In this document: piece by piece, positions 21,710 to 34,129 of the stretch
How positions within the stretch are numbered: the stretch's first letter is position 1
How the letters are laid out: each line of letters starts with the position of its first letter
Assembly: GCF_003265705.1 (NCBI RefSeq)
Contig: NW_020312788.1
Coordinates: forward strand, 3,960,430 to 4,024,429
Origin: Callorhinus ursinus
Lineage: Eukaryota > Chordata > Mammalia > Carnivora > Otariidae
Reading direction: 5' to 3'
Length of the DNA: 64,000 nt
Made by a program: the position numbers and the translations under genes
The notes under the pieces: generated by a model
Seen by the model: only the letters and a program-made list of their open reading frames with translations
What the model was told of the DNA's origin: nothing
The model's database searches: none

Positions 21710-24700
21710 TAGAATCTATGAGAGTATATAAATGTAAACTGAGAATATTCTGCAAGCATAGTGGCTATATGGGGGGAAGGAATAAAATTGTCATGTAGAG
21801 TTAGTAAATGTGGGAAGGGGAATTTATAATTTTTATTCTATATGCGCTGATTTTTTTTAAACTTTTTGCCAGTATGTTTTTTCTTCACTAATTTTAAAAT
21901 GAATATAGTGGAAAATAAAAATGAAACATGAAAAGTATGCAAACCTTTCATGAGAAAAACCATGAGAATAAACGACAATAATTTCTTGTTAAGAATTAAT
22001 CATAGAAGAGCATCAGTTCCTGTTAACTGGTGTTCTGGTAGCTTAGTTTTTGTTCTCATGCAAAACCCAAATGAGCACTTTGTAAGAGAAATTCTAAAGG
22101 AGCCCTAACAATAACTATAACATGCAAGGTTTCATTGGTGTGTAGGCTGACTCCCTTTTCCAACAAGGAGAATACAGATTCGGGCAGAAAAACAATAATT
22201 TGTGCTGGTAATAATGCAGTAGCTTAATAGAGTCTAGTGATAAGAGTAGCTACACTTAAAATTAGCTACATTTTGGCCTTGGCATTTAACTTTTTTTCTA
22301 TAAAGTCAAGTCATAAGCATGAGTTTTTATATGGCTAGGCAAGGACACAGCTAGTGTTTCACACTGTTTAGCTAAAGTGTTTTCTGACAAATGAATTTCT
22401 GTATTTCCTTAGGTATAACTATGTTATGAAAGGTTTCTGTAGAACCAAAATATAAAAAGTAATCTGTTTTTCTACTCTGTAATAACATCTGGTCAAATAA
22501 CAGCTTTCTTGTAGCCCAGAGCATTCTGTAATATTGGCTAAGTCTGTTTGCTAGCTTTGGGCAACATAAATTCCTGGAAGCAACAGTGACTTCTTAAGTC
22601 TCAAGATTTGTTGGAAAAGCCTGTTTGGGTAAGAAATATAGAAAGATTTTACTGTGCAAATCCAGAAGAGGCCAATACCACAGAGCAACAGCAAAGAAAA
22701 AAAGAAAAGTAAAGCAAGTTTTGTCTGTGATAGACCATTATCCTCTTCAGATAGCATAGCTAATGATTTTCAATTTGGAAAAGAAAAAAAAAAGCCAATT
22801 CTCCAAGTACTGTGCCAAAATAAGATACAATTCTTTCTTCGAAAGTAATAATAATAAAAAGTTAATCTGGTAGACTGCAGTAGGCAAAATCCAACAGGTA
22901 TTATTCTTTTTATTTATAGGAGTTAATCTTTTGTCTGACAGGCCAGTTATAAAAAATATATATATTAATAAAATGGCTCAAGAGGTAAGGAATAAGGCTG
23001 AATCTCAAAGGAAAAAAATCATTCACTTGGAAATCAAATAGCAGTAGAACACAAAATCTACTTAAACAAAGTCTGATATATCCTATGGAGAGACAGGAAT
23101 TGGTGGGTAGGGGGAATGTGACACTATGCATTAAGTTCAAATGCAGAGGAGATGTGTAATGAAAACTGAGTTAATAGTCTCTTTGGCTTTCTGATCTTCT
23201 GAAGACTTTTTTTTAATGAAGATTAAAGGACAGCATATATTAAAATTTATTATATCTAAAAAAATTGTATTGTCACCATTTTAAATGCTAGATTTACAAT
23301 GAAATTTTTCATAATAATATATCTAGGTTAATGATAGAGTAAGTGTAGTTTTCACACATAGCATGTTTTCAAGCATTAACTATAATTCTTAGTTGTTTTG
23401 AAGCTAATTGCTTCTTTATAATGTTTATTTGTATGCTAAGTGGTTTATATGCATACCAGTATGCATACTATTGAAGTTATTTTTGACAAAAAGGTTCATG
23501 CACAGCCTTGATAAGGTACATAAAGATGGCCAGTGAAAAGGGTGAGCTCAGTCTCAAAGGATTCCTCTGCTATAGGATTCTGATTATTTCATTCTAGCAT
23601 CTACACTTTGTAATGCCCCTCGATGTCTCACACTCTGTTTCCACAATCTCTAGTTTGCTCCCTGTGAATTGGTGTTCTAGCTAATCCAATCAAGCAGTTA
23701 CTACCAAGGTTCAACAAGCTCTCCATTACTTCCCAACAAGAGCAATTAAACCCTTCAGCTGAGACCACTAATGAGCACTAGGGCAACATGGACACAGACT
23801 GTGAAATTCATCTGGACCGGACAAGCATTCATTTTCAACTTCCAGAAACGCTGATACCACCCCTCTACTCTTGTCCTGGAAGCACACGGACTCCCCTGCT
23901 TCCCACTGTTCTCCCAACAATAACTCAAGTTTAAAAGGTAGCACATTATGGAGGTTTAATAAGTGGTTTCTGGATGGATGGATGGATGGATGGGTGAATG
24001 GATATGTTATATTCTATATAATCATACTTTGAGAACTCTTGAACTGTGTCACTTTATTAACTTTTTTTTGGTTGAAATTACCTTGAGAATTTCATAAAAA
24101 TTTTGAATGGTACAAAGAAGTGTATGAGCAAAAGGTAAGTCTCCCTTTTACCACAGAACTCAGAAACTACTCTCAAATAACATTTTACTCATAGTCAATG
24201 CATATAAAAGTATGTATATACTCAAATAATTTTGCCATATTTTAACAAATGGGATTTTACTCTTCACACAGTCCTAGATCTTAATTTTTATTTAACAATA
24301 AATCTTGTAAATTATTTATATCATTACATACGGACCTTCTTCATTTTTTTTTTGCAACTAGGTCATATTCCCATATATGAAATGTACAATAGTTTTTAGT
24401 TGTACCTGTAGAATTAGAATAGAGGGAAGAAATGACTAAATCTCAGGTTTGCAAAATTACAAACTCAAAGTATTCAGGGGTTTTATTTCTTAGTCTCCAA
24501 GTGACCTTGAAGTCACCTCAAGTGAGCATCTGGGTAAAGGTATTAGAAAAAAAAAGAATGAAGAACAACAGTAAAAACAAAAAAGAAAGTAGGACAAAAA
24601 AATCGTTTTATTTAAACCTGTAAGAAATAAACTTTTGCTTTATTTTCTCCATAACTTATTTTTCTTGCAAGCAATGAGAAGATGTGTTAAAACATGATGC

Positions 24701-25332
24701 TATCCAGGACATGAGAGCAGGGAATTACTAATGATGGAAGGAGTAAGGGGAGGGTAGAGGTCTGAAGATCAAAGTAGCACACATAGATCTGATAAGAGGG
24801 AGCTCTTTGATTTCACATCAATCAGTATTTCCTGAGTGATTATTGCAGGCAAGATGCTTACTTGCTTTTAATCTAGAAAGACAAATGACAATTCGGCACA
24901 ACATATGCTTGGTCCCACGTAAGTGATTATAGACCGTAATTGCTAAAGGAGTCTGCTGAAAATATTAACACTACATTTAGCTTTCTTCTTAGGCCAAAGG
25001 AAAGTACTATAGTTTTTACTGGTCTGTGTCCATGGGGGACAGTTTGGAGCTACTAAATGGGAGAGCCTCTCCTCAGGATAATAATCTAGACAGGCTAGCA
25101 TGTCACACATGATTCAATAATTTTCATGCAACAATTACGTTATCTATCATTCATATAAATCCTGAACTTTAGAGATTTTATGCATCTTGATAAAATAGGA
25201 AATTTGAAAAAATTTCAAAGAAGTTTTTTTACCAATTAATTATCCTAGTCCTAACCAGAAGTCCTTGTACAATATTTCATAAACTATATATGTTTATAAA
25301 CAAATATCTGATTTTGCAATTTTTTTCCTCCT
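21710..25332. other. unannotated AT-rich DNA
   Basis: A 3.6-kb stretch without a confident element or gene. Open frames are short and unconvincing. A weak antisense L2-like signal lies at 24815-24890 (ATCAGTATTTCCTGAGTGATTATTGCAGGCAAGATGCTTAC). A tetranucleotide repeat at 23971 is listed separately. Confidence 0.5.
23971..24001 (+). repeat. (TGGA)n microsatellite
   Basis: Six to seven tandem TGGA/GATG units, with the last ones degenerate (TGGGTGAATGGA). It is a candidate length-polymorphic marker. Confidence 0.9.
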
Positions 25333-25334
25333 AT

Positions 25335-25505
25335 TTGACAATGTGGTATAGTGGGAAAAGCATGGTTTGAGGGATCTGATAAGCCTGGGTTCATATCTCA
25401 ATTCAACTATTCACTGGTTGAGTCACTTCTGTGAAGTTTCTCCTGATCTCAGTTCTCTAGTTTTGTGAGGAGTAAATGAGGTAATCTGTACAAGAATTTT
25501 GTTGA
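25335..25505 (+). repeat. MIR SINE relic, sense
   Basis: GTGGTATAGTGGGAAAAGCATGG matches the tRNA-like MIR head (TAGTATAGTGGTTAAGAGCATGG). It is followed by AAGCCTGGGTTCATATCTCAATTC (B-box region), CACTGGTTGAGTCACTTC and GAGTAAATGAGGTAATCTGTA. Near complete. Confidence 0.85.
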
Positions 25506-27219
25506 ATTAAAAAAATAAGACACACATATGCATTCATATATATATACATATCAATACATATAGATTTATATGTGTAATTATCAAATATATTTTACATATC
25601 ATTACATATTTGTATTTTCTTAGTATTATTTAAAATATTGTTGTATATTATGGCATTATTAAACTAATTAATATAACTAGGTATATATATATTACATCAT
25701 TATTTCTAAGAGTTCAAGTTAAAAAACTGTGGTACAAGTTAAAGCTAGGATACTATAGAATAAGAAGTTAATTTTCAATTTTAGAACTATTTGCACAAAT
25801 ATGTTTTGCTTTAGCATCCATTGTACAATCATGTTATTATAAGAGATTAATAAAGCATTTAATTCTGGTTACTTTTCTAGGCAATATATTATACCAGATT
25901 TTTAAAAAAATTTTTGCTTTAAGAGTCTTTTTATACTCCAATTAAAATTCACTGTTCTTCAGTAAAATTTACTGTTCTTCACTTTCTAGACCAGTATCTG
26001 GCTTGTAACTAGCTTAAATCCCTCTACAACTCACAGATAATCATCAACATAATAATCATTCTATAACTATGCTTTTTCTCATAGCCAATCCTTGGATAAA
26101 CTACAATGGGGCCATGGCATTGGCATATTTAATTGTGTAATCTGTACATGATATAGTCAAGAAGCCAAAAAAGTTATTAAAGATAAGTGGCAAGAATTAG
26201 TATAGTGTCCAAGAAATGCTGCTTGATTGGGAATGTTTTTTAGATTCAACATAGAAACTATATTCAGAATGCAGTCCAGGGACAGATCATAGTAAACTGC
26301 AACGCCACAAAGGGAAACATACCTTTCCTCAAAAAGTGTATTATTTGATGGAATGTCTTTTATAAATTGCTTTGGTTTTAGTGTTATTATTGGGCAGTTC
26401 TGTGTGATTAAGATTAGAATGTGATTGAGACATAAAAGTGCAATGATAAGGTCTTTCTCCAAGCATGAAAATAACACTTGCAGATGGAGAGCTTAAGAAA
26501 ACTTTGCTATTGTTATTGAAATCCATAATACTAAAAAGTAAGCATATTATAATATTATAGGATATGAACCATGCGGTACTCAAGAGAAAGAATGTACAAA
26601 CAAAATGAAGTAATGAAGAGTGACATGCAGAATAGGCCATCACAGAGATGTTCTAGTCCAGAATTTACTTCCAATGATGGTACACTAATTAGCTGAAAAG
26701 CTGGACAAATATTTAAAAGTTTTTGAAGGCATTGGAAAGCTTTAAAAGTAGGGTAGATATATAGAGCCAAGATCTAAGAGAAGGGAACCCAGAAAGGTGA
26801 GCCATACCTTGGGGGCTTCTTGTTTCCTACTGTTAGCTGCTGATACTATGGAAGGTGGTAGAGAGACAAAAAGGTTGAGCAGGGCTGCTGGCCAACTGTA
26901 GAGGTCAGAGTAACAAGTAATGTGGGTTTGGAGTCCCCAAGGAGGGATGATCTAGTAAATGTCCCAGGCTCTGAGATTGAACCCTGAGGTACTACAAGGT
27001 AAAAGGAAGGATGAACTGACAATTGACTAACACTAAAAAGGAAAAATAATCTGTTTCAATTATCTCAATCTCTGATTGGGTCGTGATGATTTAGGTAGGA
27101 TGTCTAATATCCATAGTAGCCTTCCAGATGTAATTATTAATTGCTTCTGGACAAACAAAGCTTCAATAATTGTAGTCTACAAGTTTTCATATGCCGTGTC
27201 TAAACGAAGTCATAAATAA
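25506..27219. other. unannotated AT-rich DNA
   Basis: Very AT-rich, with scattered TATATA runs near 25535-25700. Two antisense open frames at 26157-26643 overlap without recognisable motifs. No gene or element assigned. Confidence 0.5.
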
Positions 27220-28560
27220 CTGGGAACATGAGAATATAAAGCCACAAGACGAAAAGAGTAACAAACAATAGAAACAATAGAAAACTTAAGACAGATACAA
27301 ACCATGATTTAATACATTCAAGGAAACAAAAAGACAATTTGAAGAATTTTAAGAGAAAAATAGATATTTTTAAAAAGAGCCTGATTGAAATTTTAGAAGA
27401 AGAAAAATATAATACCTAAACTTAAGAATTTCATATAGGGCGCCTGGGTGGCTCAGTCACTAAGCGTCTGCCTTCGGCTCAGGTCATGATCCCAGGATCC
27501 TGGGATCAAGTCCCACATCGGGCTCCCTGCTCAGCGGGAAGCCTGCTTCTCCCTCTCCCAGTCCCCCTGCTTGTGTTCCTGCTCTTGCTGTGTCTTTCTC
27601 TGTCAAATAAATAAATAAAATCTTTAAAAAAAAAGAATTTCATATAATAGTTTAAGGGATATGAGAGCTATTAAGAGTTGAAGAGGGAATTAGTGGACAA
27701 TAAATCAGAAAAAAAATATATGCATTGAAATACAAATAAAAGCAAGGATACAAAATACAGATTAGAACATAAGAGACATAGGGAATACTTTGTAAAGGTC
27801 TAAATATAAGGTGGAGTGTACTTAGAAGGGGATGGGAGAGGGAAGCGAAGCTTAAAGACATAGTTGACTGAAAATTTCCCCAACTGATAAAGATATCAAA
27901 TTGCTGGTACAAAAATTTCCCTGAAGCTAAGAATTATAAGTATAAGGAAAATTACCCTAAGGAAACATCATAAAAGATGCCTGGGAGTCAAAGACAAAGA
28001 AAAAGCATTCTGGATCACATTCAAAGAGCAATAATAAGATTCTTAGTTAACTTCTCATCAGAAACCATGTCAGCCATCAGCAATGGAATGATATCTAGAG
28101 TTACAGTCATTTCATTTCAGCATATTGAAGATATCATGTTTTATAAAGCAAAATATTCCAATATGAAGGTGAAATAAAGAGATTTTCAAACAAATAGAAA
28201 TAGAGTGTATATATCACCACCAGCCACTGGTCAAACAAAATACCATAAAGTGTTTTTTAGATAGACGGCAAGTAATCCCTGACAGAGGATTGGAGATACA
28301 GAAAGCAATATTTGAAAAAAATATTGGAGTGATATTAATTGCTTAAAATAAAAATAGTGTGTTATAGAGTTTAGATACATAGGGAATTCATATCACACCA
28401 ACATCATATTAATTGTGAATGGGGCAAATGGAGTTAAAGCATTCTAACATTTTTGCATTGTCTAAGAAGAGGGAAAACTACTAATTCATATTAGATTTTG
28501 ACAAGAATGCACATTGTATTCAGGAGAGCTAGTCTCAAAGTGTGATCCACAGGTCTAAGA
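27220..28560 (+). repeat. HAL1-like / old L1 5' half relic, sense
   Basis: Decayed AT-rich sequence with blocks typical of HAL1 and old L1 ORF1-region DNA: GATTTAATACATTCAAGGAAACAAAAAG, AAAGAGCCTGATTGAAATTTTAGAAG, CATATTGAAGATATCATG and AATATGAAGGTGAAATAAAGAGATTTTCAAACAAATAG. HAL1 elements are L1 relatives that carry ORF1 without ORF2. A sense SINE (27438-27632) lies in the middle. Confidence 0.55.
27438..27632 (+). mobile_element. CAN-SINE, sense
   Basis: GGGCGCCTGGGTGGCTCAGTCACTAAGCGTC head, GATCCTGGGATCAAGTCCCACATCGGG, CT-rich tract and AAATAAATAAATAAAATCTTT tail. A perfect 14-bp TSD AAGAATTTCATATA lies at 27424-27437 and 27633-27646. Confidence 0.98.
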
Positions 28561-28606
28561 AGCCCCCAAGACCTTTTAGTGCATCCATAAAAACAATATT
28601 ATTTTC

Positions 28607-28792
28607 TTTTTTTTAAAAGATTTTATTTATTTATTCATGAGAGACAGAGGGAGAGAGAGAGAGAGAGAGAAGCAGAGGGAGAAGCAGTCTCCCAAGGAGC
28701 AGGGAGCCCGATGCGGGACTCGATTCCAGGACCCTGGGATCATGACCTGAGCCAAAGGCAGATGCTTAACCATCTGAGCCACCCAGGCACCC
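28607..28792 (-). mobile_element. CAN-SINE, antisense
   Basis: Tail on the left (TTTTTTTTAAAAGATTTTATTTATTTATTCATGAGAGACAG), head on the right (CATCTGAGCCACCCAGGCACCC). A perfect 15-bp TSD AACAATATTATTTTC lies at 28592-28606 and 28793-28807. The ATTCATGAGAGACAG tail differs from the GACAGAGA tails of most copies here and looks like the dog-type SINEC tail. Contains a (GA)n run. Confidence 0.97.
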
Positions 28793-28840
28793 AACAATAT
28801 TATTTTCATAACAACTATTTTTAGAATAAGACATTATTTG

Positions 28841-29270
28841 GGGGTGGGAGGGATTGGGTGGCTGGGTGATAGACATTGGGGAGGGTATGTGCTATGGTGA
28901 GCGCTGTGAATTGTACAAGACTGTTGAATCACAGATCTGTACTTCTGAAACAAATAATGCAATATATGTTAAGAAAAAAAAAGAAGTAGAAGATAGCAGG
29001 AGGGGAAGAATGAAGGGGAGTATGTCGGAGGGGGAGACGAACCATTAGAGACGATGGACTCTGAAAAACAAACTGAGGGTTCTAGAGGGGAGGGGGGTGG
29101 GGGGATGGGTTAGCCTGGTGATGGGTATTAAAGAGGGCACATTCTGCGTGGAGCACTGGGTGTTATGCACAAACAATGAAACATGGAACACTACATCAAA
29201 AACTAATGATGTAATGTATGGTGATTAACATAACAATAAAACAATTTAAAAAACTGTGAAGAGAAAAAAA
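28841..29270 (+). mobile_element. 5'-truncated L1 3'UTR insertion, sense
   Basis: Only the 3'UTR was inserted: GGGGTGGGAGGGATTGGG, GATAGACATTGGGGAGGGTATGTG, GAATGAAGGGGAGTATGTCGG, and TGTAATGTATGGTGATTAACATAACAATAAAA. A perfect 18-bp TSD AGAATAAGACATTATTTG lies at 28823-28840 and 29271-29288. The tail is followed by an A-rich stretch (AATTTAAAAAACTGTGAAGAGAAAAAAA) that may be transduced or untemplated sequence. Very similar to 21290-21690, hence recent. Confidence 0.96.
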
Positions 29271-29414
29271 AGAATAAGACATTATTTGTCATTTTCACTG
29301 AGTTGGCATTTGATCTGATTGTGCAGAAACTATGGCAAGTAAAACTGTTGGCTTTTTAGCCCATATCAAGGCAGTAATGTCAAACTCTACTAGTTTTTAT
29401 TGTACTTTTGTATG

Positions 29415-29643
29415 CTAGGGGTCAGCATTTTATTTTTCCTGCAAAGGTCAAGATAGGAAATGTTTTAGACCTTCCAGGCCATGAAGTCTCTGTCTTGATT
29501 GCTAAACTCTGCAGCTGAAGAGCAAAATCATCAGCAGATGGTATATAGATAAATGAGCATGGCTGTATTTCCATAAAATGTTATTTTTAAAAAAGTAGTT
29601 GTGGGTTAGGTTTGACCTGTGGACTCTAGTTTGCTGACCTCTT
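29415..29643 (+). repeat. hAT/Charlie-type MITE relic
   Basis: AGGGGTCAGCATTTTATTTTTCCTGCAAAGGTCAAGATAGGAAATG matches the common mammalian MITE starting GGGTTGGCAAACTTTTTCTGTAAAGGGCCAGATAG. It continues through CCATGAAGTCTCTGTC, GAGCATGGCTGTATTTCCATAAAATG and the terminal inverted repeat TTTGCTGACCTCTTG. Non-autonomous DNA transposon, long inactive. Confidence 0.8.
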
Positions 29644-29720
29644 GTTCTATGACACATTTGCAGTAAAAACAACACACACATACACATGCATACACAGGTT
29701 TACTTAAGAATGTCCTTCTT

Positions 29721-29862
29721 GGGGCACCTGGGTGGCTCAGTTGTTTAAACATCTGCCTATGGCTCAGATCATGATCCCAGGGTCCGGGGATTAAGTCCCA
29801 GGTTGGGCTCCTTGCTCAGCGGATCTGCTTCTCCCTCTCCCTCTGCCCCTCCCCCCACTCGT

Positions 29863-29897
<35 letters not shown>

Positions 29898-29943
29898 CCT
29901 CACTCTTTCTCTCAAAATAAATAAATAAAATCTTTTTTTTTAA
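29721..29943 (+). mobile_element. CAN-SINE, sense, with expanded (CT)n
   Basis: GGGGCACCTGGGTGGCTCAGTTGTTTAAACATCTG head, ATGATCCCAGGGTCCGGGG, AAATAAATAAATAAAATC tail. A perfect 15-bp TSD AAGAATGTCCTTCTT lies at 29706-29720 and 29944-29958. The CT-rich region has grown into about 15 CT repeats near 29863-29893, a likely polymorphic microsatellite. Confidence 0.97.
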
Positions 29944-30479
29944 AAGAATGTCCTTCTTGAAGCAGTAGAAATTACTGATTTTATTAAAGCTTGACATTTA
30001 AGTACACATCTTTTTAGTATTATTTGTGGCATAATGGGAAGTAAGCATAAAGCATTTTGCCTGTGTGCTAAAGTAGGATGATTATCTGGAGGAAAAGTAT
30101 TTAGGTGATTGTATCATTTGGGAGATGAACTAATTGCTTCTTCCTGGAATACCACTGCTACTTGAAAAAAAACAATTAACAGATGAGCTACAGTTATTTA
30201 GGTTTTGGAATTTGATAGACTAGGCAATGAGACATGAAGGGAAGTCTTATAATGGGTTTTTGGAAAAATTCTTTGCTCTAAAAAAAGACACCCTATAGTT
30301 GCTTTTCCTTCATTGGACATTATCCTCTCTGCAAGTGATGCCCAGAACTATGATAACCATTTTATAAGGTAGAAAGCGGCTTACCTGAAGACAAAGCCAA
30401 TAGCATCCTAAGTGACATACTGCTAGTATACTGAGTTGATAGGATTACAGTATAAAGGTTACTACTCTATTTTTATCAG

Positions 30480-31065
30480 GTCATTAATTTATCCATTTAT
30501 TTACCAAGCATTTATTGAATGCTAATTATATGCTAAGTATAGGGGAAAATGGCAGAGTCTCTCACTTCTTAGAAATTCTAATGCAAAGGACAGAGAATGA
30601 ACTTATAATTAGATGAATGAGGAGAATTCAGAGTGCTATGGAAGTGTGACCTAGTCCGGGGTGAAGTGAATGCTTTTCTGAGAGAATGTAAACTGTAAGC
30701 TAAACCTGAATGAGGAGCAAGAGTTGATTAGGATAAATTATAGGAAAGGGTTTCCAGAAAGGAAACCAATGCACTTAAATTATGAAAGAGCAGGGAACAC
30801 ATGCTAGGAAGTTAAGGGAGGTCAATATGCCTCAAGCAAAATGAACAAGGGGTGGCAGCCATGGCGACTAAAGAAGTGATTGGTCACCCTGAAATCTTAG
30901 AATATTATGGACGTAATTAGAGATTTTGAACTTTATCCCAGAAGATAGACAGATTTATTGATAGTTTAAAGATGGACCATGACATGGTCCAATTAGAATT
31001 TTAAAAAGATCTTTCTGGAGGGTAGCTAAGATGTAGCCTAGTAGAAGAGGACTCTTTGAGTGGAA
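30480..31065 (-). repeat. L2 LINE relic, antisense
   Basis: Starts with the antisense L2 terminus (TTAATTTATCCATTTATTTACCAAGCATTTATTGAATGC) and continues through the mid-3' region: GAATGCTTTTCTGAGAGAATG, AACCTGAATGAGGAGCAAGAG, TTTCCAGAAAGG, GAACTTTATCCCAGAAGATAG, and ATGGTCCAATTAGAATTTTAAAAAGATC. It is one of the longer L2 pieces in the window and ends at an L1 insertion. Confidence 0.8.
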
Positions 31066-31084
31066 AGGAAAGACCAAAAGTGAC

Positions 31085-34000
31085 AAAGACAAGAAAGAAA
31101 GGGAGAAAATCTCCAAAAACAATGCCAAAACAAGATAGATAAATACATATCTATCAATAATTACTCTGAATGTAAATGGACTAGATGTTCCAATTAAAAG
31201 ACATAGGGTGTCAGGATGGATAAAAAAACAAGACCCATCTATATGCTGCCTACAAGAGACTCATTTTATTTTATTTTTTAAAAGATTTTATTTATTTATT
31301 TGAGAGAGAGAGCATGAGCAAGAGAGCAGAAGCAGGGGGAGCAGCGGAGGGAGAGGGAGAAGCAGACTCCCCACTGAGCAGGGAGCCTGATGTGGGACTC
31401 CATCCCAGGATGCTAGGAATCATGACCTAAGCTGAAGGCAGGCAGTTAACTGACTGAGCCACCCAGTCACGCCAAGAGACTCATTTTAGACCCAAAGTCA
31501 CCTGCAGATTGAAAGTGAGGGGATGGAGAAACATTTAACATGCTAACTGACATCAAAAGAAATCTGGAGTAGCAATACTTATATAGGACGAACTAGACTT
31601 GAAACCAAAGACTGTAACAAGAGATGAATAAGTCTACTATATAATAAAGGGGGCAGTCCAACAAGAAGATCTAACAATTGTAAATATTTATGTACCCAAC
31701 ACAGGAGTGTGTGTGTATATATATAACAATTAATAAAAAACATAAAGGAATTCATTGATAATACAAGAATAGTAGGGGATTTAAACACCCCACTTACACC
31801 TATGGACAAATAATGAATGGCTTTGAATGACACACTGGACCAGATGGACTTAATAGATACATTCAGAACATTCCATCCTAAAGCAGTAGAAATTACATTC
31901 TTTTCAGGTACATAAGAGACATTCTCCAGAATACATCACATACTAGGTCACAAATCAGGCCTCAACACATACAAAAAAGTTGAGATCACTCCATGCATAT
32001 TTTCTGACCATAATGCTGTGAAGCTTGAAGTCAAAAACAAGAAAAAATTTGGAAAGACCACAAATACATGGAGGTTAAACAACATGCTACCAAACAATGA
32101 ATGAGTGAACCACGAAATCAAAGAAATATAAAGATACATGGAAAGAAATGAAAATGAAAACACAACAGTCTCAAACCTTTGGGATGCAGCAAAAGCAGTC
32201 CTAAGAGGGAAGTATATAGCAATACAAGCCTACCTCAAGAAGCAAGAAATACCTCAAACAACCTAACCTTACACCTAAAGGAGCTAGAAAAAGAACAAGA
32301 AACAAAGACACCTAAAGCCAGCAGAAGGAAGGAATTAATAAAGATCTTCCCAAACTATTCCAAAAAATATAAATGGAAAGAAAACTTACAAATTCATTCT
32401 ATGATGCCAGCATTACCCTGATACCAAAACCAGTTAAAGACTCCACTAAAAAAAGAGAATGGTAGGCCAATATCCCTGATGAACATGGATGCAGAAATTC
32501 TCAAAAAATACCAGCAAACCAGATCCAACAATACATGGAAAGAATCATTCACAATGATCAATGGGATTTGTTCCAGGGATGCAAGAGGGGCTCAACTTGC
32601 AAATCAATCAATGTGATATACCACATTAATCAAAGAATACCAGAATAGCCAAAACAGCCTTGAAAAAAAAAGCAAAGTTGGAGGCATCACAGTTCCAGAT
32701 TTCAAGTTATATTACAAAGCTGCAGTGACCAAGACAGTATGGTACCGGCACATAGGTCAATAAGACAGGATAGAAAATGCAGAAATGAATCCATAACTAT
32801 ATGGTCAATTAATCTCTGACACAGCAGGAAAGAATATGCAATGGGAAAAAAATTAGTCTCTTCAACAAATGGTGTTGGGAGAACTGGACAGCAACATGCA
32901 AAAGAATGAAACTGGACCACTTTCTCACACCAAACACAAAAATAAATTCAAAATGGGTTAAAGATCTAAAAGTGAGACAGGAACTATTAAAATCCTAGAG
33001 GAGAACACAGTTAGAGGAGAACACTCTTTGACATTGGCCGTAGCAACTTCTTTATAGGTATGTCTCTTGGGGCAAGGGAAACAAAAGCAAACATAAAGTA
33101 TTGGGACTATATCAAAATAAAAAGCTCTGCATAGTGAAGGAAACAATCAACAAAACTAAAGGAAACTTACAGAATGGGAGAAGATATTTGCAAATGACAT
33201 ATATGAGAAAGGGTTACTATCAAAAACATATGAAAAAACTTTTGAAACTCAACAGCCCAAAAACAAATAATTCAGTTAAAAAATGGCCAAAAGACACATG
33301 AAAAGATGCTCAACTTCACTCATCATCAAGGAAATACAAATCAAAATGACAATGAGATATCATCTCACACCTGTCAGAATGGCTAAATCAACAACACAAG
33401 AAACAACAGGTGTTGTTGAGGATGTGGAGAAAGAGGAACCCTCTTACACTGTTGGTGGGAATGCAAACTGGTGTAGCCACTCTGAAACACAGCATATAGA
33501 TTCCTCGGTTAAAAATAGAACTACTCTATGATCCAGCAATTGGATTACTAGGTTATTTACACAAGGAATACAAAAATACTAATTGAAAAGGATACATGCA
33601 CCCTGATGTTTATCGTAGCATTAACAACAATAGCTAAATTATGAAAGAGCCCAAATATCCATTGACTGATGAATGGATAAAAAGATGTGGTATATATACA
33701 CATGGAATATTATTCAGCCACAAAAATAATGAAATTTTGCCATTTTCGACAATGCGGATGGAGCTAAAGAGAATTATACTAAGCAAAATAAGTCAGTCAC
33801 AGAAAGACAAATACCCTATGATTCACTCATACGTGGACTTTAAGAAACAAAACAAATACTCATAAGGAAAACAAGAAAGAGGAAAACCAAGAAATACCTG
33901 GTAACTATAGAGAAAACATAATGGTTACAGAGGGCTTGTGTGTGGGGGGAATGGGATAAATTGTTGATGGGGATTAAGGAGTGCCCCTGTTATGTGCTCA

Positions 34001-34100
34001 GGGTGCTGTATATAAGTGTTGCATCACCAAATTGTACACCTGAAAATAATATTCCACTGTATGCTAACTCATTGGAATTAAAAAAAAGAAAAAACTTAAA
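31085..34100 (+). mobile_element. internally deleted L1 LINE, sense
   Basis: 5'-truncated L1 starting at ORF2 (ACTCTGAATGTAAATGGACTAGATG, the LNVNGL region). It continues through endonuclease sequence, a deletion near 32341 (GAAGGAATTAATAAAG joined to ATCTTCCC), a partial RT (CCAATATCCCTGATGAACATGG) and a second deletion at about 32637 (CACATTAATCAAAGAA joined to TACCAGAATAGCC). It then covers the ORF2 C-terminus ([21 protein letters not shown] at 33283 in the plus frame) and the 3'UTR with an A-rich end near 34085. It contains an antisense SINE. The second deletion junction is the same as in the L1 at 13660-16112. Confidence 0.9.
31269..31472 (-). mobile_element. CAN-SINE, antisense
   Basis: AAAAGATTTTATTTATTTATTTGAGAG tail, GA-rich tract, GACTCCCCACTGAGCAGGGAG and ACTGACTGAGCCACCCAG head. 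A perfect 16-bp TSD CAAGAGACTCATTTTA lies at 31253-31268 and 31473-31488, cut into the endonuclease region of the host L1. Confidence 0.98.
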
Positions 34101-34129
34101 GAAAACCAGCAGAAGGAACAAATGAATAT

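Noticed and set aside
26157..26770. Overlapping minus-strand frames of 71-106 codons
   Set aside because: AT-rich leucine/serine-rich frames without motif, typical of chance frames antisense to A-rich DNA.
33000..33020. Short local repeat AGAGGAGAACAC in the L1 at 31-34 kb as a regulatory element
   Set aside because: A slip-type duplication of 17 bases (GTTAGAGGAGAACAC after TAGAGGAGAACACA) within ORF2; nothing suggests function.
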